Source: Planctellipticum variicoloris (lineage in GTDB: Bacteria; Planctomycetota; Planctomycetia; Planctomycetales; Planctomycetaceae). From it: DNA of 64,000 nt. The number at the start of each line of letters is the position of its first letter. Position 1 is the stretch's first letter. A program made the translations under genes and the position numbers. The stretch spans positions 4,720,001 through 4,784,000 of the forward strand of contig NZ_CP130886.1 of assembly GCF_030622045.1 (NCBI RefSeq). Direction: 5' to 3'. The notes under the pieces are model-generated. The model saw only the letters and a list, made by a program, of their open reading frames with translations. It did no database searches and had not been told where the DNA came from. Below are positions 27,125 through 35,356 of the stretch, in pieces.

Positions 27125-30100
27125 ATGAAACGGGCCACAGGACTGGGTTGGCCGCTGGCGGCCGGCGGAATTGTGATGCTGGCGGCGCTGCTCGCGCCCG
27201 ACGTGACGGCGGGACCGTTCCGGAATCCGTGGCGGACGACGACGTCGGTCGAACGGCTGGCGAAGCAGCTCGATCACGTAGAACGGTCGCTCCAGTATTA
27301 CGGACGAGTCACGGTGAAAGCGCCGGACGTCTGGGGCCAGGCCCGCCTGACGGCCTTCCGCCAGGAATTCGAGCGGGAGATGGCCAAGCAGCTCACGCAG
27401 TTCCCGGAGGGGAGCGTCCAGGCCAACATCGCCGTGACAGACCAGGCGTTTCTGTCGGAGGCGATTGCTCTCGGAATGGCGAGCAAGACTGGAACGCTTC
27501 CGAGCATGGGAGCGCCCGGGGCCGACGGGGAGGCAACCGGCCAAACGATCACGACCGTGACCAGTGACCTGCTTGCGGTTCCAAACACAGGAGAAGCGTC
27601 TGGCGACAGCAAAATCACAACGAATGTGATTACTCGAACGGTACCAAGTGGCCTGGTCAGCAGCACTGATAAATTGACTGTCGAGCCAGAAATCCTGCTC
27701 GACCAGCGGAAACGCTATCTCGACCACCTTCACCAGATCCGGCGGATCAACGAAGGGGACGATTCCGTCGACGCTCCCGGCTACGCGCTGAATCTCGTCC
27801 GCATCCCTGTTTCGTTGATCCCAGGCGACAAAACCCGCGAGAACTACGGGGCCGAAGTGACGCTGACGGTGGAATCGCACTTGTCCGAGGAACTGCTGGC
27901 CAGCACGTTCCGCGAGCTGGTGATCAATGATCTGGTGGATCAGTTGGCGCTGCCGATTGTCAAAATCGTTGAGGAAGTGTGGGACGGACTTCTTAGGCTT
28001 GAAATTACAATACAAGACACTGCATATCTTCTCAGCCTCCTTGAATCTCCAAAACCTTCAGAACAACAACTAACAGAATTCCAAGCAAACAAGTTCCGTG
28101 CTCTCATGCCGATGGTTGACTTCAACTTATTGACGGAAGAGAACATCAATGACGCCAGAACGAAAGCGATTAAACTGAGGGATACTGTACGAGCTGAAGT
28201 GGAGGAGAGCCTTGCTAGGGCAACGGGCAGCACGTGGCAAGGCGCGCTCACTTCTCGTGAACGGCGTTCACGTTATGCGATCCCCGCAAGCCAGCTAGTT
28301 AACGTAATAGGACTGAGAGAATTGATGGCGATCTCCCAAGCCGCATTCCTGGCCCGTGATCGCAACGCCTGTCGGGATCGACTTGGAATGACCGACGTAC
28401 AAGCCTTCCTGCGAAATGAGTTGCAGGCGGCGTTTGACTTTCTCAATCACTCGACGGGCCACTCACCCGATGGTGTGGGGAGTATGCCAATCTGGTACTC
28501 CACTGCCGTGCCGCCGGTCGCGGCGATTCGCCGTGTCGACAGGGAGGATCTCAAGAGCTGTCGCGACAACCTCTATGGGCATGATGCTAGCGCCCCAAAC
28601 AATTCCACGCAAGCGCTCGCCTGGGCCATTCTCGTAGAATCCGTCCTCCTCAATCAGCAGCTTAACGAAGACCTGAAGCGAGTCAGCCAGGACCCGAGCT
28701 GCCACTGCGTCCCGGCCGGGCAGTGCTATACGTTCTACGGCCCCGATCCCGACCCCGCCGCCAAGATGGCGTTCGCCGAGTACGTCAAGTGCCGCTGGCC
28801 CGTCCGCGTCTTCGCCCTCGATCCCGTCACCCAACAGCAGAATGTCACCGACGCCTTCAGCCTGCGACGCGAGATGCAGGTCGCCATTGCCCTCGCTTTC
28901 TCCCAGCGGCGTGTCAATGCTCAGAGCCTGACCCGTTACATGCGGCGGATCGAACAGGATATCCGCACGATCTCGCTCAATCAAACCGTCGTCGGCTTCG
29001 GCTCGGGTGACGACACCTTCGGCTGGCGCTTCTTCCCCCGCGTTCAGACGCCCGGCGTCGAAAGCAACCTGACCGTCCTCACCCGCGACATGCTCATCGG
29101 CGGTCCCGGCAAAGACGCCATGCTCAAACAGCGGCGAATGGAACCCGGCATGCGCGAATGCGTCGCCCTGGTCGTCATGCCCTCGTTCGTCAAGCACGTG
29201 CGGTTCGACGTCCGGACGAACTGGTTTCCGCTCGTGCCGTGCCACGTTCCCAATGCCTTCAAGGCGGGTCTGACGCCCCCCAGCATGGAGCAGACCGTCG
29301 AGTGGAGCAGGATGATCAAGACGATGGAAGACTCGGTCGCGATGTGCATCCAGGACGAGCACCTCTATCGGGACGGTGAAGTCGAGCGGATGCTCAAGCG
29401 GGCGCATCAGCTTTCGCAGGAGCTGCCGATCAACACCATGCACGCCCAGGTGCCCTATGAGAATACACTCGGCGGTTTCGAAATGTTCTCGTCGGGGGTC
29501 ACAGATCTCGCTCCCGAACTCGTGGGCTTCTACGGCGCGCCCGGAATCAATCCGGACGGCGACACGGAGCTGTTCCTGGTCGGCAAGAACTTCAGCGTGA
29601 CCGGCACCCGGGTGATTGCGGGCAACGTCAATCTGAGTGCGGCCAGCAACCAGTTCTCGCTGCTCAGTCGGCAGGTGATGCAGGTGTCAATCCCACGCGG
29701 AGCGCAGATCGAGTCCCGTCAGTGCACGCCGCGCAAAGAAGCCTCGGACTCGTGCGCACCATGCGATTGCAACGACAAGTACGTGGAAATCCGACTGGCG
29801 ACGCCGTACGGCGTGTCGAGTCCGCTGCTGGTGCCGGTCGTGGCTTCAAAACCGCAGAATGCCGCAACGGCGAATCTCTCGTGGTCGCAGCAACAGTACG
29901 GCGTGCGGTATCTGTGGAAGAAGCCGGCGAACGATCAGAGTCCGTTTACGATCGAGGACGTCCGCGCCAGCACGCCGCTGGAGCTGCGCATTCGCGTGCC
30001 GGCGGGCGTGCCGGTCCCCAGCACTGCCGCTGTGGTGCAATGCGGTCTCGCCGATGCCCAGTACACGCTCTTGAAACCGACCGAAGCCAGCCTGTTGAAA

Positions 30101-30343
30101 CTGGACAACGTGCGTTTCGACAGCAGCGACCGCAGCTATGTGATCGAGCTGCAGCCTTTCATCGGACTGCAGACGGCCATCAAGCAGGCCGTTGAAACGC
30201 GGCTGAAGTCGGTCGATCCCAAGTCGCCCGGCAACCAGCCCTATGTCGTCCTGTTGACGGCCACGGTGACCCCCGCCGGACTCCCCGGTCTCCCGGTGTC
30301 CGGCGAATTGAAAATTCCCATCACGTTTACCGAAGTCCCGTAG
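27125..30343 (+). CDS. very large secreted protein with a TIG/IPT-like C-terminal part, unknown function
   Basis: The product has 1072 residues. The ATG at 27125 has GGGAGGG upstream and begins MKRATGLGWPLAAGGIVMLA with signal cleavage likely near TAG. The N-terminal half is mostly helical (SVERLAKQLDHVERSLQYYG; DLVDQLALPIVKIVEEVWDG). Residues about 780-900 look like an IPT/TIG beta-sandwich (VGFYGAPGINPDGDTELFLV, 'GKNFSVTGTRVIAGNVNLS'), followed by 'SCAPCDCNDKYVEIRLATPYG' and another beta region. No enzyme motif. A 360-bp patch near 27985-28345 has clearly lower GC and different codon choice. A perfect 18-bp stem terminator follows. Known family not recognised; an envelope or surface role is inferred. 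Confidence 0.8.
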   Translation: MKRATGLGWPLAAGGIVMLAALLAPDVTAGPFRNPWRTTTSVERLAKQLDHVERSLQYYGRVTVKAPDVWGQARLTAFRQEFEREMAKQLTQFPEGSVQANIAVTDQAFLSEAIALGMASKTGTLPSMGAPGADGEATGQTITTVTSDLLAVPNTGEASGDSKITTNVITRTVPSGLVSSTDKLTVEPEILLDQRKRYLDHLHQIRRINEGDDSVDAPGYALNLVRIPVSLIPGDKTRENYGAEVTLTVESHLSEELLASTFRELVINDLVDQLALPIVKIVEEVWDGLLRLEITIQDTAYLLSLLESPKPSEQQLTEFQANKFRALMPMVDFNLLTEENINDARTKAIKLRDTVRAEVEESLARATGSTWQGALTSRERRSRYAIPASQLVNVIGLRELMAISQAAFLARDRNACRDRLGMTDVQAFLRNELQAAFDFLNHSTGHSPDGVGSMPIWYSTAVPPVAAIRRVDREDLKSCRDNLYGHDASAPNNSTQALAWAILVESVLLNQQLNEDLKRVSQDPSCHCVPAGQCYTFYGPDPDPAAKMAFAEYVKCRWPVRVFALDPVTQQQNVTDAFSLRREMQVAIALAFSQRRVNAQSLTRYMRRIEQDIRTISLNQTVVGFGSGDDTFGWRFFPRVQTPGVESNLTVLTRDMLIGGPGKDAMLKQRRMEPGMRECVALVVMPSFVKHVRFDVRTNWFPLVPCHVPNAFKAGLTPPSMEQTVEWSRMIKTMEDSVAMCIQDEHLYRDGEVERMLKRAHQLSQELPINTMHAQVPYENTLGGFEMFSSGVTDLAPELVGFYGAPGINPDGDTELFLVGKNFSVTGTRVIAGNVNLSAASNQFSLLSRQVMQVSIPRGAQIESRQCTPRKEASDSCAPCDCNDKYVEIRLATPYGVSSPLLVPVVASKPQNAATANLSWSQQQYGVRYLWKKPANDQSPFTIEDVRASTPLELRIRVPAGVPVPSTAAVVQCGLADAQYTLLKPTEASLLKLDNVRFDSSDRSYVIELQPFIGLQTAIKQAVETRLKSVDPKSPGNQPYVVLLTATVTPAGLPGLPVSGELKIPITFTEVP

Positions 30344-30368
30344 TTCGAGCATCGCCCGAGTTTTGCAG

Positions 30369-30412
30369 CGAACGACCCGCGGAGGAAACTCCTCCGCGGG
30401 TCGTTCGGCTTT
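30369..30412 (+). terminator. strong hairpin terminator after the 1072-residue gene
   Basis: A perfect 18-bp stem (CGAACGACCCGCGGAGGA with its complement) encloses a 3-nt AAC loop at 30369-30407 and is followed by GCTTTGG, 26 nt after the stop. The short T-run makes it imperfect as a classical terminator, but it is clearly placed. Confidence 0.75.
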
Positions 30413-30630
30413 GGGGACTGCGCGAGCGGCGTTATTCGCGATCATGTCCCGCATCATTCCCGTGTTTCGGCGCCCTTGTGAACAGGACAGGGCTGCGCCT
30501 TATTGCAGATTCCGCACTACGGAGTTTCATGGGGCGAGCGGGCGAAGCAACCCTCCGGGAGCTGACGCTTCCCGCTCGGTCTTCCGAGTGTCCGGTTCGG
30601 CGGAAGTGAGAGAGCCGGAGCTTGAAAGGC

Positions 30631-31164
30631 TCACAGCGCGTAGATCACGCTGGTCCCGTCGATCAGCACCAGCCTCTGGTCCTGCAATTGAGCGAGAATT
30701 TCCTCTACTTCCTCCGCCGTGGCTCCGTTCGCCATTGCGGCGATGGCGTTCGTCAGCGACTTGAGCGTTCTCGGGCGGGCGCGGTGCTGTTTTTTCAGGA
30801 TTACGACGACGCGGTCGAATTCGAGACGCTGGCGCGGCGGAGGCGGAACCGCGGGGAGGTCTGCGGCCGCAGGCGGCGGCGGGGCGGGATCGGCGACCGG
30901 GATTGGGGAACCGATGTCGGCCGGGCACTGGAAGTGGCCCGGCTGGTCGAGGACGACGCGGAATTTTTCTTTGAGGGGCATCCGGCCGAGGAGCGAATTG
31001 ACCGCCTTGCAGCAGGCCACGCAGTTGTCGTCCGAGTTGGGTCCGCCGTTGGACGAGGCGAACAGGTGTTCGACGCTGGCCTCGTGGCGCGGCAGGAAGA
31101 GCCGGCAGAAGAAACAGCGCCCTCCCTGGGAGAAGTAGAGACGGTCGAGGAGTTTGAGAGTCAT
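30631..31164 (-). CDS. HNH-like nuclease domain protein with helical C-terminus
   Basis: The product has 177 residues from the ATG at 31164 (MTLKLLDRLYFSQGGRCFFC). The N-terminal ~60 residues fit an HNH/zinc-ribbon nuclease: 'GGRCFFCRLFLPRHEASVEHLFASSNGG' has the CxxC knuckle and the catalytic-type 'VEHL', then 'SDDNCVACCKAVNSLLG' with Asn-x-Val-x-x-Cys-x-x-Cys. A proline-rich linker (about residues 88-110) leads to a small helical domain ending in 'ATAEEVEEILAQLQDQRLVL', which looks like a winged-helix or protein-binding module. Divergently, across a 20-bp tandem repeat array, lies a protein with homing-endonuclease-associated repeats. The nuclease activity is inferred from the motif; the biological role is unknown. 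Confidence 0.7.
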   Translation of the reverse strand: MTLKLLDRLYFSQGGRCFFCRLFLPRHEASVEHLFASSNGGPNSDDNCVACCKAVNSLLGRMPLKEKFRVVLDQPGHFQCPADIGSPIPVADPAPPPPAAADLPAVPPPPRQRLEFDRVVVILKKQHRARPRTLKSLTNAIAAMANGATAEEVEEILAQLQDQRLVLIDGTSVIYAL

Positions 31165-31371
31165 CGGGTGCGCGGGTCCTCCTGAAGGAAAGTTTAACAC
31201 AGACGATCGCGAGTGTCGGCATTCGCCGGGCCGGGAGTCCCCGGCGGCGGACCTCGGCGAATTCTTCCGCCGTTACTCGCGCGGTGATGTGCTTGTTCCG
31301 TGGTGCTCCCGCGCTGGTCTGGCGGGAAGGGGGCCGGGCGCGACCGGTCCCCTTTTGTAAACGGGCTCCCC

Positions 31372-31614
31372 TTCGTCGTGCGGCCCCCCCCGTCGTCGTG
31401 CGGCCCCCCTCTTCGTCGTGCGGCCCCCCTCTTCGTCGTGCGGCCCCCCTCTTCGTCGTGCGGCCCCCCCCTTCGTCGTGCGGCCCCCCCCTTCGTCGTG
31501 CGGCCCCCCCCTTCGTCGTGCGGCCCCCCCCTTCGTCGTGCGGCCCCCCCCTTCGTCGTGCGGCCCCCCCCTTCGTCGTGCGGCCCCCCCCTTCGTCGTG
31601 CGGCCCCCCTCCAT
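31372..31614. repeat. 20-bp tandem repeat array, about 12 copies
   Basis: The unit GTCGTGCGGCCCCCCTCTTC is repeated about twelve times from 31374, with C/T variation in the C-run. The period of 20 is not a multiple of 3, so all three frames on each strand stay open and produce fake Arg/Gly- or Pro-rich proteins. It is followed by a palindromic stretch (CCCCCTCCATTGGAGGGGGG at 31604-31623). It lies between the HNH gene and the HNH-repeat gene. No spacers are present, so it is not a CRISPR array. Confidence 0.92.
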
Positions 31615-31752
31615 TGGAGGGGGGCTAAGAGGGGGAGGTGACAGGTGGGGGGGGATTGTGAATTCCGCGCAACAAAGTGCCATAGGGTGACGGGGGCGTG
31701 CGGCGACTGGCCGGGCGTGTCGCCCGGTGAAGGACGTTCGCGAGGGAATCTC

Positions 31753-32571
31753 ATGTCGACGCGTGAGGAATTGCTGGGACTGCTGCAGGGGCTGATCGAG
31801 CGGGAGGGGCCGGGGGTTACGTTGCGGCAGTTTGAGCGGGAGACTGGGATCAGCGTCAGGCAGGTGTATCGTCGCTGGGGGGACTGGAAGTCGCTGAGCC
31901 GGGCGGCGGGGCAGCCGGAGCGGGGGCGGCCGGGGATGGTGCATACGGACGCGGTGCTGCTGGCGGAGTTGAACCGGGTGAGCGCGGCTTACGGGGAGTT
32001 CCCGACGAAGGCGGCGTTTGACCGGTTGTCGAGTTTTTGCTGGGGGACGATCGAGCGGCGGTTCGGGAAGCGGCCCGCCGTGTGGGAGCGATATCGGGAG
32101 TGGCTGGCGACGCAGGGGGAGGAGGCCCGGCCGGAGTTTTTGCGGGGAGTGAATCTGGCGGGGGACCCGGCGGCGATTCCGGGAGTCACGAGCCATACGT
32201 CGGCCGCGGCGCGGCAGAAAGCGATCGAGAATTACGACGAGATGCTGGCGTATCTCGACCCGTCGCTCCTTGGACCGCCGCCGGCGGGGTGGAAGCCGGT
32301 GAAGGCGAAGGGGAAAGAAGAGGCCCCCGGCGGTTCGACGGGGGCTAAGAGAAGAACATTGGAACTGGGGGAGGAGGAGGGGTTGACGCAGGAGGAGTGG
32401 AATGCGTTCTACAACCATCCGCTGGCGGTGCCGATTGTGGACATCGGGGCGGGGCTGTTTCCGGAGATGCTGCGTGACCGGGATCCGCGGGACCCGCGTC
32501 CGAATCCGCCGCCGTGGGAACGGGGTCCGGGCTGGCCGGGGGACCTTGAGGCGGCGACTGGCGACGGTTGA
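31753..32571 (+). CDS. DNA-binding-like protein with two homing-endonuclease-associated repeats
   Basis: The product has 272 residues from the ATG at 31753 (MSTREELLGLLQGLIEREGP). Two units look like the 'homing endonuclease associated repeat' helix-turn-helix (HNH_repeat): 'VTLRQFERETGISVRQVYRRWGDWKSLSRAAG' at about 22-53 and 'LLAELNRVSAAYGEFPTKAAF ... WGTIERRFGKRPAVWERYREWL' at about 69-117. In known proteins these bind DNA next to an HNH nuclease. Here no nuclease follows in the same protein, but a separate HNH protein is divergently encoded 590 bp away. The C-terminal half is Pro/Gly-rich with 'LTQEEWNAFYNHPLAVPI', unrecognised. Free-standing use as a regulator or as a split nuclease partner is inference. 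Confidence 0.7.
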   Translation: MSTREELLGLLQGLIEREGPGVTLRQFERETGISVRQVYRRWGDWKSLSRAAGQPERGRPGMVHTDAVLLAELNRVSAAYGEFPTKAAFDRLSSFCWGTIERRFGKRPAVWERYREWLATQGEEARPEFLRGVNLAGDPAAIPGVTSHTSAAARQKAIENYDEMLAYLDPSLLGPPPAGWKPVKAKGKEEAPGGSTGAKRRTLELGEEEGLTQEEWNAFYNHPLAVPIVDIGAGLFPEMLRDRDPRDPRPNPPPWERGPGWPGDLEAATGDG

Positions 32572-32595
32572 TGGCGCGGGCCGCCGCCAAGCGGG

Positions 32596-33081
32596 CTACT
32601 CCCGCGAGTAGGTGCCGATGAGCTCGCCGGTGGCGAGGATGCGGCCCTGCATGGCTTTGAGGAGGGCGGCCTTGTCGATGCCGGGGTTGAGGCTCAGGGG
32701 GGCGTCGAGGGCGTAGAGTTTGAAGTGATAGTGGTGGGTGCCGTGCCCGGGGGGCGGGAGGGGGCCGCGGTAGCCGGTGGTCCGGCCGCTGGTCCAGGTG
32801 TTGCGCCCCTGCAGCATGGCGACGGGCGTCGACAGGCGCGTGCCGGACGGCAGATTTTCGGGGAGGGAGCGGACGGTGGCGTTGAGGCCGTAGAAGACCC
32901 AGTGGACCCAAGGTTCGGCCTGCGGGGCGTCGGGGTCGTCGCAGATCAGCGCCAGTTCGCGAGTCCCATCGGGGACGCCGCTCCATTCGAGGGGGGGCGA
33001 GACGTCGGCCCCTTCACCGGTGTACTTGTCGGGGATGCGATCGCCGTCGGCGAAAGCCGGGCTGGTCACCTGCAGAGACAT
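32596..33081 (-). CDS. YbhB/YbcL-type PEBP (Raf kinase inhibitor-like) protein
   Basis: The product has 161 residues from the ATG at 33081 (MSLQVTSPAFADGDRIPDKY). It has the PEBP signature: 'GEGADVSPPLEWSGVPDGTRELALICDDPDAP' with the DPDxP motif, 'WVHWVFYGLNATVRSLPE' and 'GYRGPLPPPGHGTHHYHFKLYAL' with the PP-GHG-HHYHF block. These lines make the conserved anion pocket. Bacterial YbhB-like proteins are small soluble proteins of unknown physiological ligand. The open frame extends upstream to 33288, but that part is Arg-rich and lacks a start signal. The gene is alone between two gaps. Confidence 0.94.
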   Translation of the reverse strand: MSLQVTSPAFADGDRIPDKYTGEGADVSPPLEWSGVPDGTRELALICDDPDAPQAEPWVHWVFYGLNATVRSLPENLPSGTRLSTPVAMLQGRNTWTSGRTTGYRGPLPPPGHGTHHYHFKLYALDAPLSLNPGIDKAALLKAMQGRILATGELIGTYSRE

Positions 33082-33325
33082 GCGGGACTCCACGACAAAG
33101 TTCAAACGGCGAACGGACTCCCCGGTCCGCCCCCCGGCGCCATCCACAACGGCCTGCCCGCCGGGCCGAGCCCCCCTTCTCCGCCCAGACGACGACCTGC
33201 GCCGGCGCAACCGCTGTCGCGAGGCTTCCGGCGGGCGGGGACCGCGGACATTCTCTACCACAGTAGGACGCGACGGGACGCGCGCCAAGAGGGGGCCGAC
33301 GATGCGGATCGCGTGGAGGCGCGGC

Positions 33326-33754
33326 CTATTTTTTCGCGGCGGGGCTCTGGACTTCGAACTTGGCGTCGGTGGTGGCTTCAGGTTTGACGGTGAACTTGAG
33401 GGTCGAGTTCCGGTTGAAGGCTTCGCCGACCAGTTCGACGGAGACTGGGGAGCCGTATTCGTCTTTGTCGCCGGTTTCCCTGGACGCGGAAATGCGGACG
33501 ATTTTGTCGCCGGGCGAGGACTTGAGGGAGAAGGCGCCGTCTTTGATGCCGCCGCCCGCGGGCTGGCCTTTGCCGTCAGCGGAGTCGAAGACGATGCTGC
33601 CGGCCGGCATGGGCTGGCCGTCGAGGGTGACGGCGCCGGAGACGGGATAGGTGGTCGGCATGGCGGGGCCGCTGTTGCAACCGGTGAGCCACCCGGAGGC
33701 GGCCAGGCTGATGCAGGCGAGTCGGAGGCGGAGAGAGATTTTTTGCGCAGACAT
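33326..33754 (-). CDS. small lipoprotein with a transthyretin-like/carboxypeptidase-regulatory-like fold
   Basis: The product has 142 residues from the ATG at 33754. The signal has lipobox LTGC (Cys26), so it is a lipoprotein. The body 'YPVSGAVTLDGQPMPAGSIVFDS' followed by 'GGGIKDGAFSLKSSPGDKIVRISASR' is the beta-sandwich found in many small Planctomycete lipoproteins encoded next to DUF1559 genes. It is 35 bp downstream of the DUF1559 gene on the same strand, so the two are probably co-transcribed. The long open frame continuing upstream to 34408 is a Pro/His/Arg-rich artefact overlapping DUF1559. Function unknown. Confidence 0.88.
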   Translation of the reverse strand: MSAQKISLRLRLACISLAASGWLTGCNSGPAMPTTYPVSGAVTLDGQPMPAGSIVFDSADGKGQPAGGGIKDGAFSLKSSPGDKIVRISASRETGDKDEYGSPVSVELVGEAFNRNSTLKFTVKPEATTDAKFEVQSPAAKK

Positions 33755-33789
33755 GAGATGGCGATCTCCGGATGATGGCGGGAGACGGA

Positions 33790-34746
<957 letters not shown>

Positions 34747-34905
34747 TCGGGGCCCTTTCAGAAGGAAATGCGATCACGATTACGAACGGCCGATTGAGGT
34801 TCAGCGGCGATATGGCGAACAGAAGTGAACCTGAATAGCCGCCTACTTTAAGGCCATTTCCGTCACGCAGGCAATCGCAAATTCCAGTATTTTCGCATTC
34901 ACTAT

Positions 34906-34922
34906 GTCACGAAATTCGTGAC
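34906..34922. promoter_or_regulatory. 17-bp perfect palindrome upstream of the DUF1559 operon, possible operator
   Basis: GTCACGAAATTCGTGAC is a perfect palindrome about 160 bp upstream of the DUF1559 start, in an unusually AT-rich stretch (34845-34990). Half-site-like CGTGAC recurs near 34956 and CGTCAC near 34860. This is what a dimeric repressor or activator site looks like. No regulator is assigned. The spacer 34747-35356 holds this site and a dispersed repeat, but no gene. Confidence 0.5.
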
Positions 34923-35225
34923 GCGACCTACTGGTTCCAAAAGTGATCTTATTATCGTGACATGGCGATTTTTTTGTTCGGATTGGAGGCAGGGCGTTGT
35001 CGTCAGACGCTCTGCGCTGGGAATTGCTGGCGCTGGAACTGCCCGAGGTCGAGGAGATTTCCGCATGGGGTATGGGAAATCCGATATGGGTGAATGTCCC
35101 TTAATCGGCGAAGGGAGAGCGTCTGGGGGCTCGAAAGCTTGGCGTTGCCGTCCTGTACCCGGACGGCTGTCAAGACTCTCCCGCGTTTCCGCGATCTCTG
35201 GTCAGCGGTCGCGATTGTGAGGCGC

Positions 35226-35318
35226 GCCGTCTTTTCTCCGTGGACGACGCTGCGGCACTTTCGAAGACCCTCGCCCTGGCCCTCTCCCACTGAAGACAGC
35301 GGGGGAGGGGACACGACT
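35226..35318. repeat. dispersed palindromic repeat, second family, copy 2
   Basis: TTTTCTCCGTGGACGACGCT, then GAAGACCCTCGCCCTGGCCC, then TCTCCCACTGAAGACAGCGG and GGGAGGGG. This is the reverse-complement orientation of the copy at 19590-19676, about 85% identical by eye, with the same terminal hairpin. Confidence 0.7.
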
Positions 35319-35356
35319 CAAAGAGGCACGGTTTCAGAATCGATGCCGGTGATTTG

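Noticed and set aside
31372-31614. CRISPR array
   Set aside because: The repeats are contiguous without spacers and have a 20-bp period; no cas genes lie nearby.
31273-32418. 381-residue and other frames through the 20-bp tandem array
   Set aside because: A period of 20 keeps all frames open and gives artificial GGPHDEG/RTTKGGAARR repeats; not a real protein.
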